NCBI GenBank assembly: GCA_033439265.1
Contig: JAVTVX010000013.1
Span: 18,642,500 to 18,706,499 of the forward strand
Direction of reading: 5' to 3'
Source of the DNA: Dillenia suffruticosa
Taxonomy: Eukaryota; Streptophyta; Magnoliopsida; Dilleniales; Dilleniaceae
DNA: 64,000 bases
In this document: positions 62,927 through 64,000 of the stretch, one piece after another
Position numbering within the stretch: the stretch's first letter is position 1
How the letters are laid out: the number at the start of each line of letters is the position of its first letter
Position numbers and translations under genes: made by a program
Notes under the pieces: generated by a model
What the model was told of the DNA's origin: nothing
The model's input: the letters and a program-made list of their open reading frames with translations, nothing else
The model's database searches: none

Positions 62927-63409
62927 TGTTACGAATCTCACCTCGGATCCCAAAAAATCATAAAATAGTATTTAAATTCAAGAGGTTCTCTCACCTAGTA
63001 GGTCGATCTTTTAGACTGAGTTCTCGTATTGGGCTTGAGTCCAATACTTGGGTTTGTGACAAATTGATATCAGAATTTTCGATCTAACTTGGAAAAGGGC
63101 TACCTGAATGAGAGCCGTCCAAAATGAAAAAAAGCTACCCAATGTCGGAGTGAGAGCCATCCGAAGAGGAAAAGGGCTACCCACCAAAATGAAAGCCGTC
63201 AAGAGTGAGAGTCGTCCGTGGCCGTCCAGAGTGAGAGCCGTCCGTAGCCATCCGACTTCTCAAGGGGTGGGTAATGTTATGAATCCCACATCGGATCCCT
63301 AAAAAATCATAAAATAATATTTAAGTTTAACAGACTCTCTCATCCAACAGATCGATCTTTTAGATTGAGTTCTCCTATTGGATTTGAATTCAATACTTGG
63401 TCCGTGACA
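62927..63409 (+). mobile_element. TRIM-type miniature LTR retrotransposon
   Basis: Two direct repeats of 135 bp, 62927-63061 and 63275-63409, both start TGTTA and end GTGACA. Directly after the first is TTGATATCAGA, one mismatch from the initiator-Met tRNA primer-binding phrase TTGGTATCAGA. Just before the second is the purine-rich CAAGGGGTGGGTAA. The 213-base interior has no coding capacity and repeats GAGAGCCGTCC. Flanks TTTTG and CTTTG are a likely 5-bp target duplication with one change. The 483-bp total fits TRIM elements, which depend on other elements for movement. It sits just after the last MYB-like exon block. Confidence 0.88.
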
Positions 63410-64000
63410 CTTTGCTATAGTCTTCTTATGATTTACTCTAAATGGTTGCCTTTTAATGTGAATCTGGGTCGGATGACTATGAATTCGAATGCCTATCCCT
63501 CTAGGCTCTCTCATGTCACTCTTTCCATGGGGAGAAGCATCCTTCAGAAGGAAATTGTAGGATTCTTTGCGCTTCATATCCACTATATAGCAGTCAGGAG
63601 AGAGAATGAGGCTCTAAGCCCTTGAAAAGCACAAGTTAAAATAAGTTCATTTTGCACTGGTTTATTTGGGAAGCCCCGAATTTGAACGGTAAGTACTAAG
63701 AAGACTACAAGGTCGAGAAGATATCGGCCAGTTTCAAACCAATTTGGGTCCGCTGATGAACCGTACAGATTATACTATGAACAGCTCCAAGTTCATTGCT
63801 TCTTTTAAAAAAAATAAAAAAATAAAAATCTTTTCCATTTTCGCTGCTCATTGTTGCAAAAAGCTTCAACTTTCTTTCCCTTCTATTTACTTTTCCTTTT
63901 CCACTCTTGTTTGCTCCACTATTTCTATACCTGCATATGCTGTTTCTCTCTCTCTCTCCAGAGAAATTAGTTGCCCTAAAAAATTAAATCAAAAGGCAAT
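63410..64000. other. unassigned sequence at the window edge
   Basis: Two overlapping open frames of 86 and 94 codons on opposite strands occur here, with no recognised similarity. The last 250 bases are CT-rich and may belong to a leader beyond the window. Confidence 0.4.

Overview
This window is nuclear DNA from a eudicot plant. It is AT-rich intergenic DNA with genes interrupted by GT-AG introns, CT/GA-rich 5' leaders, many (CT)n and (TA)n microsatellites, and short retroelement pieces. Every recognisable protein belongs to a plant family. The species cannot be told from the sequence alone.

Layout. 1-9.4 kb is AT-rich DNA with microsatellites and old SINE-like copies and no supported gene. 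9.6-10.2 kb (+) encodes a small Cys-rich plant protein of the At5g06380/At3g11690 type. 12.7-13.6 kb is an array of degenerate short repeats carrying TTGACC and GTCGACC. 15.3-20.8 kb (+) is a RHF2A-type RING-H2 ubiquitin ligase with seven coding exons, a LINE remnant in its second coding intron and a probable 3'UTR intron. 23.1-24.3 kb is an unusual degenerate tandem array (about 80-bp period) with ten exact TGACGTGTC motifs, next to a broken minus-strand gene. 28.3-31.5 kb (+) is a two-exon fasciclin-like arabinogalactan protein of the FLA15-18 group. 34.25-39.2 kb (-) is a TPX2-domain WVD2-like gene. 45.5-48.6 kb (-) is a calcium-dependent protein kinase. 52.0-55.7 kb (-) is a two-exon Mal d 1/Fra a 1-associated protein gene. 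56.9-60.2 kb (+) is a decayed P-class PPR gene resembling At5g06400. 61.9-62.9 kb (+) is a damaged REVEILLE/LHY-type MYB gene hit by a SINE, followed by a complete TRIM-type miniature LTR retrotransposon.

The gene order matters. From memory, FLA - WVD2-like - CDPK - Mal d 1-associated matches Arabidopsis At2g35860 (FLA16) - At2g35880 (WDL4) - At2g35890 (CPK25) - At2g35900. The Cys-rich protein - FLA - PPR set matches At5g06380 - At5g06390 (FLA17) - At5g06400. The window therefore looks like an ancestral block that Arabidopsis has split between duplicated segments. The genes are not an operon; they share only their neighbourhood.

Exon coordinates were derived by hand from splice sites and phase. 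All multi-exon CDS models given here close in frame. UTR ends are estimates.
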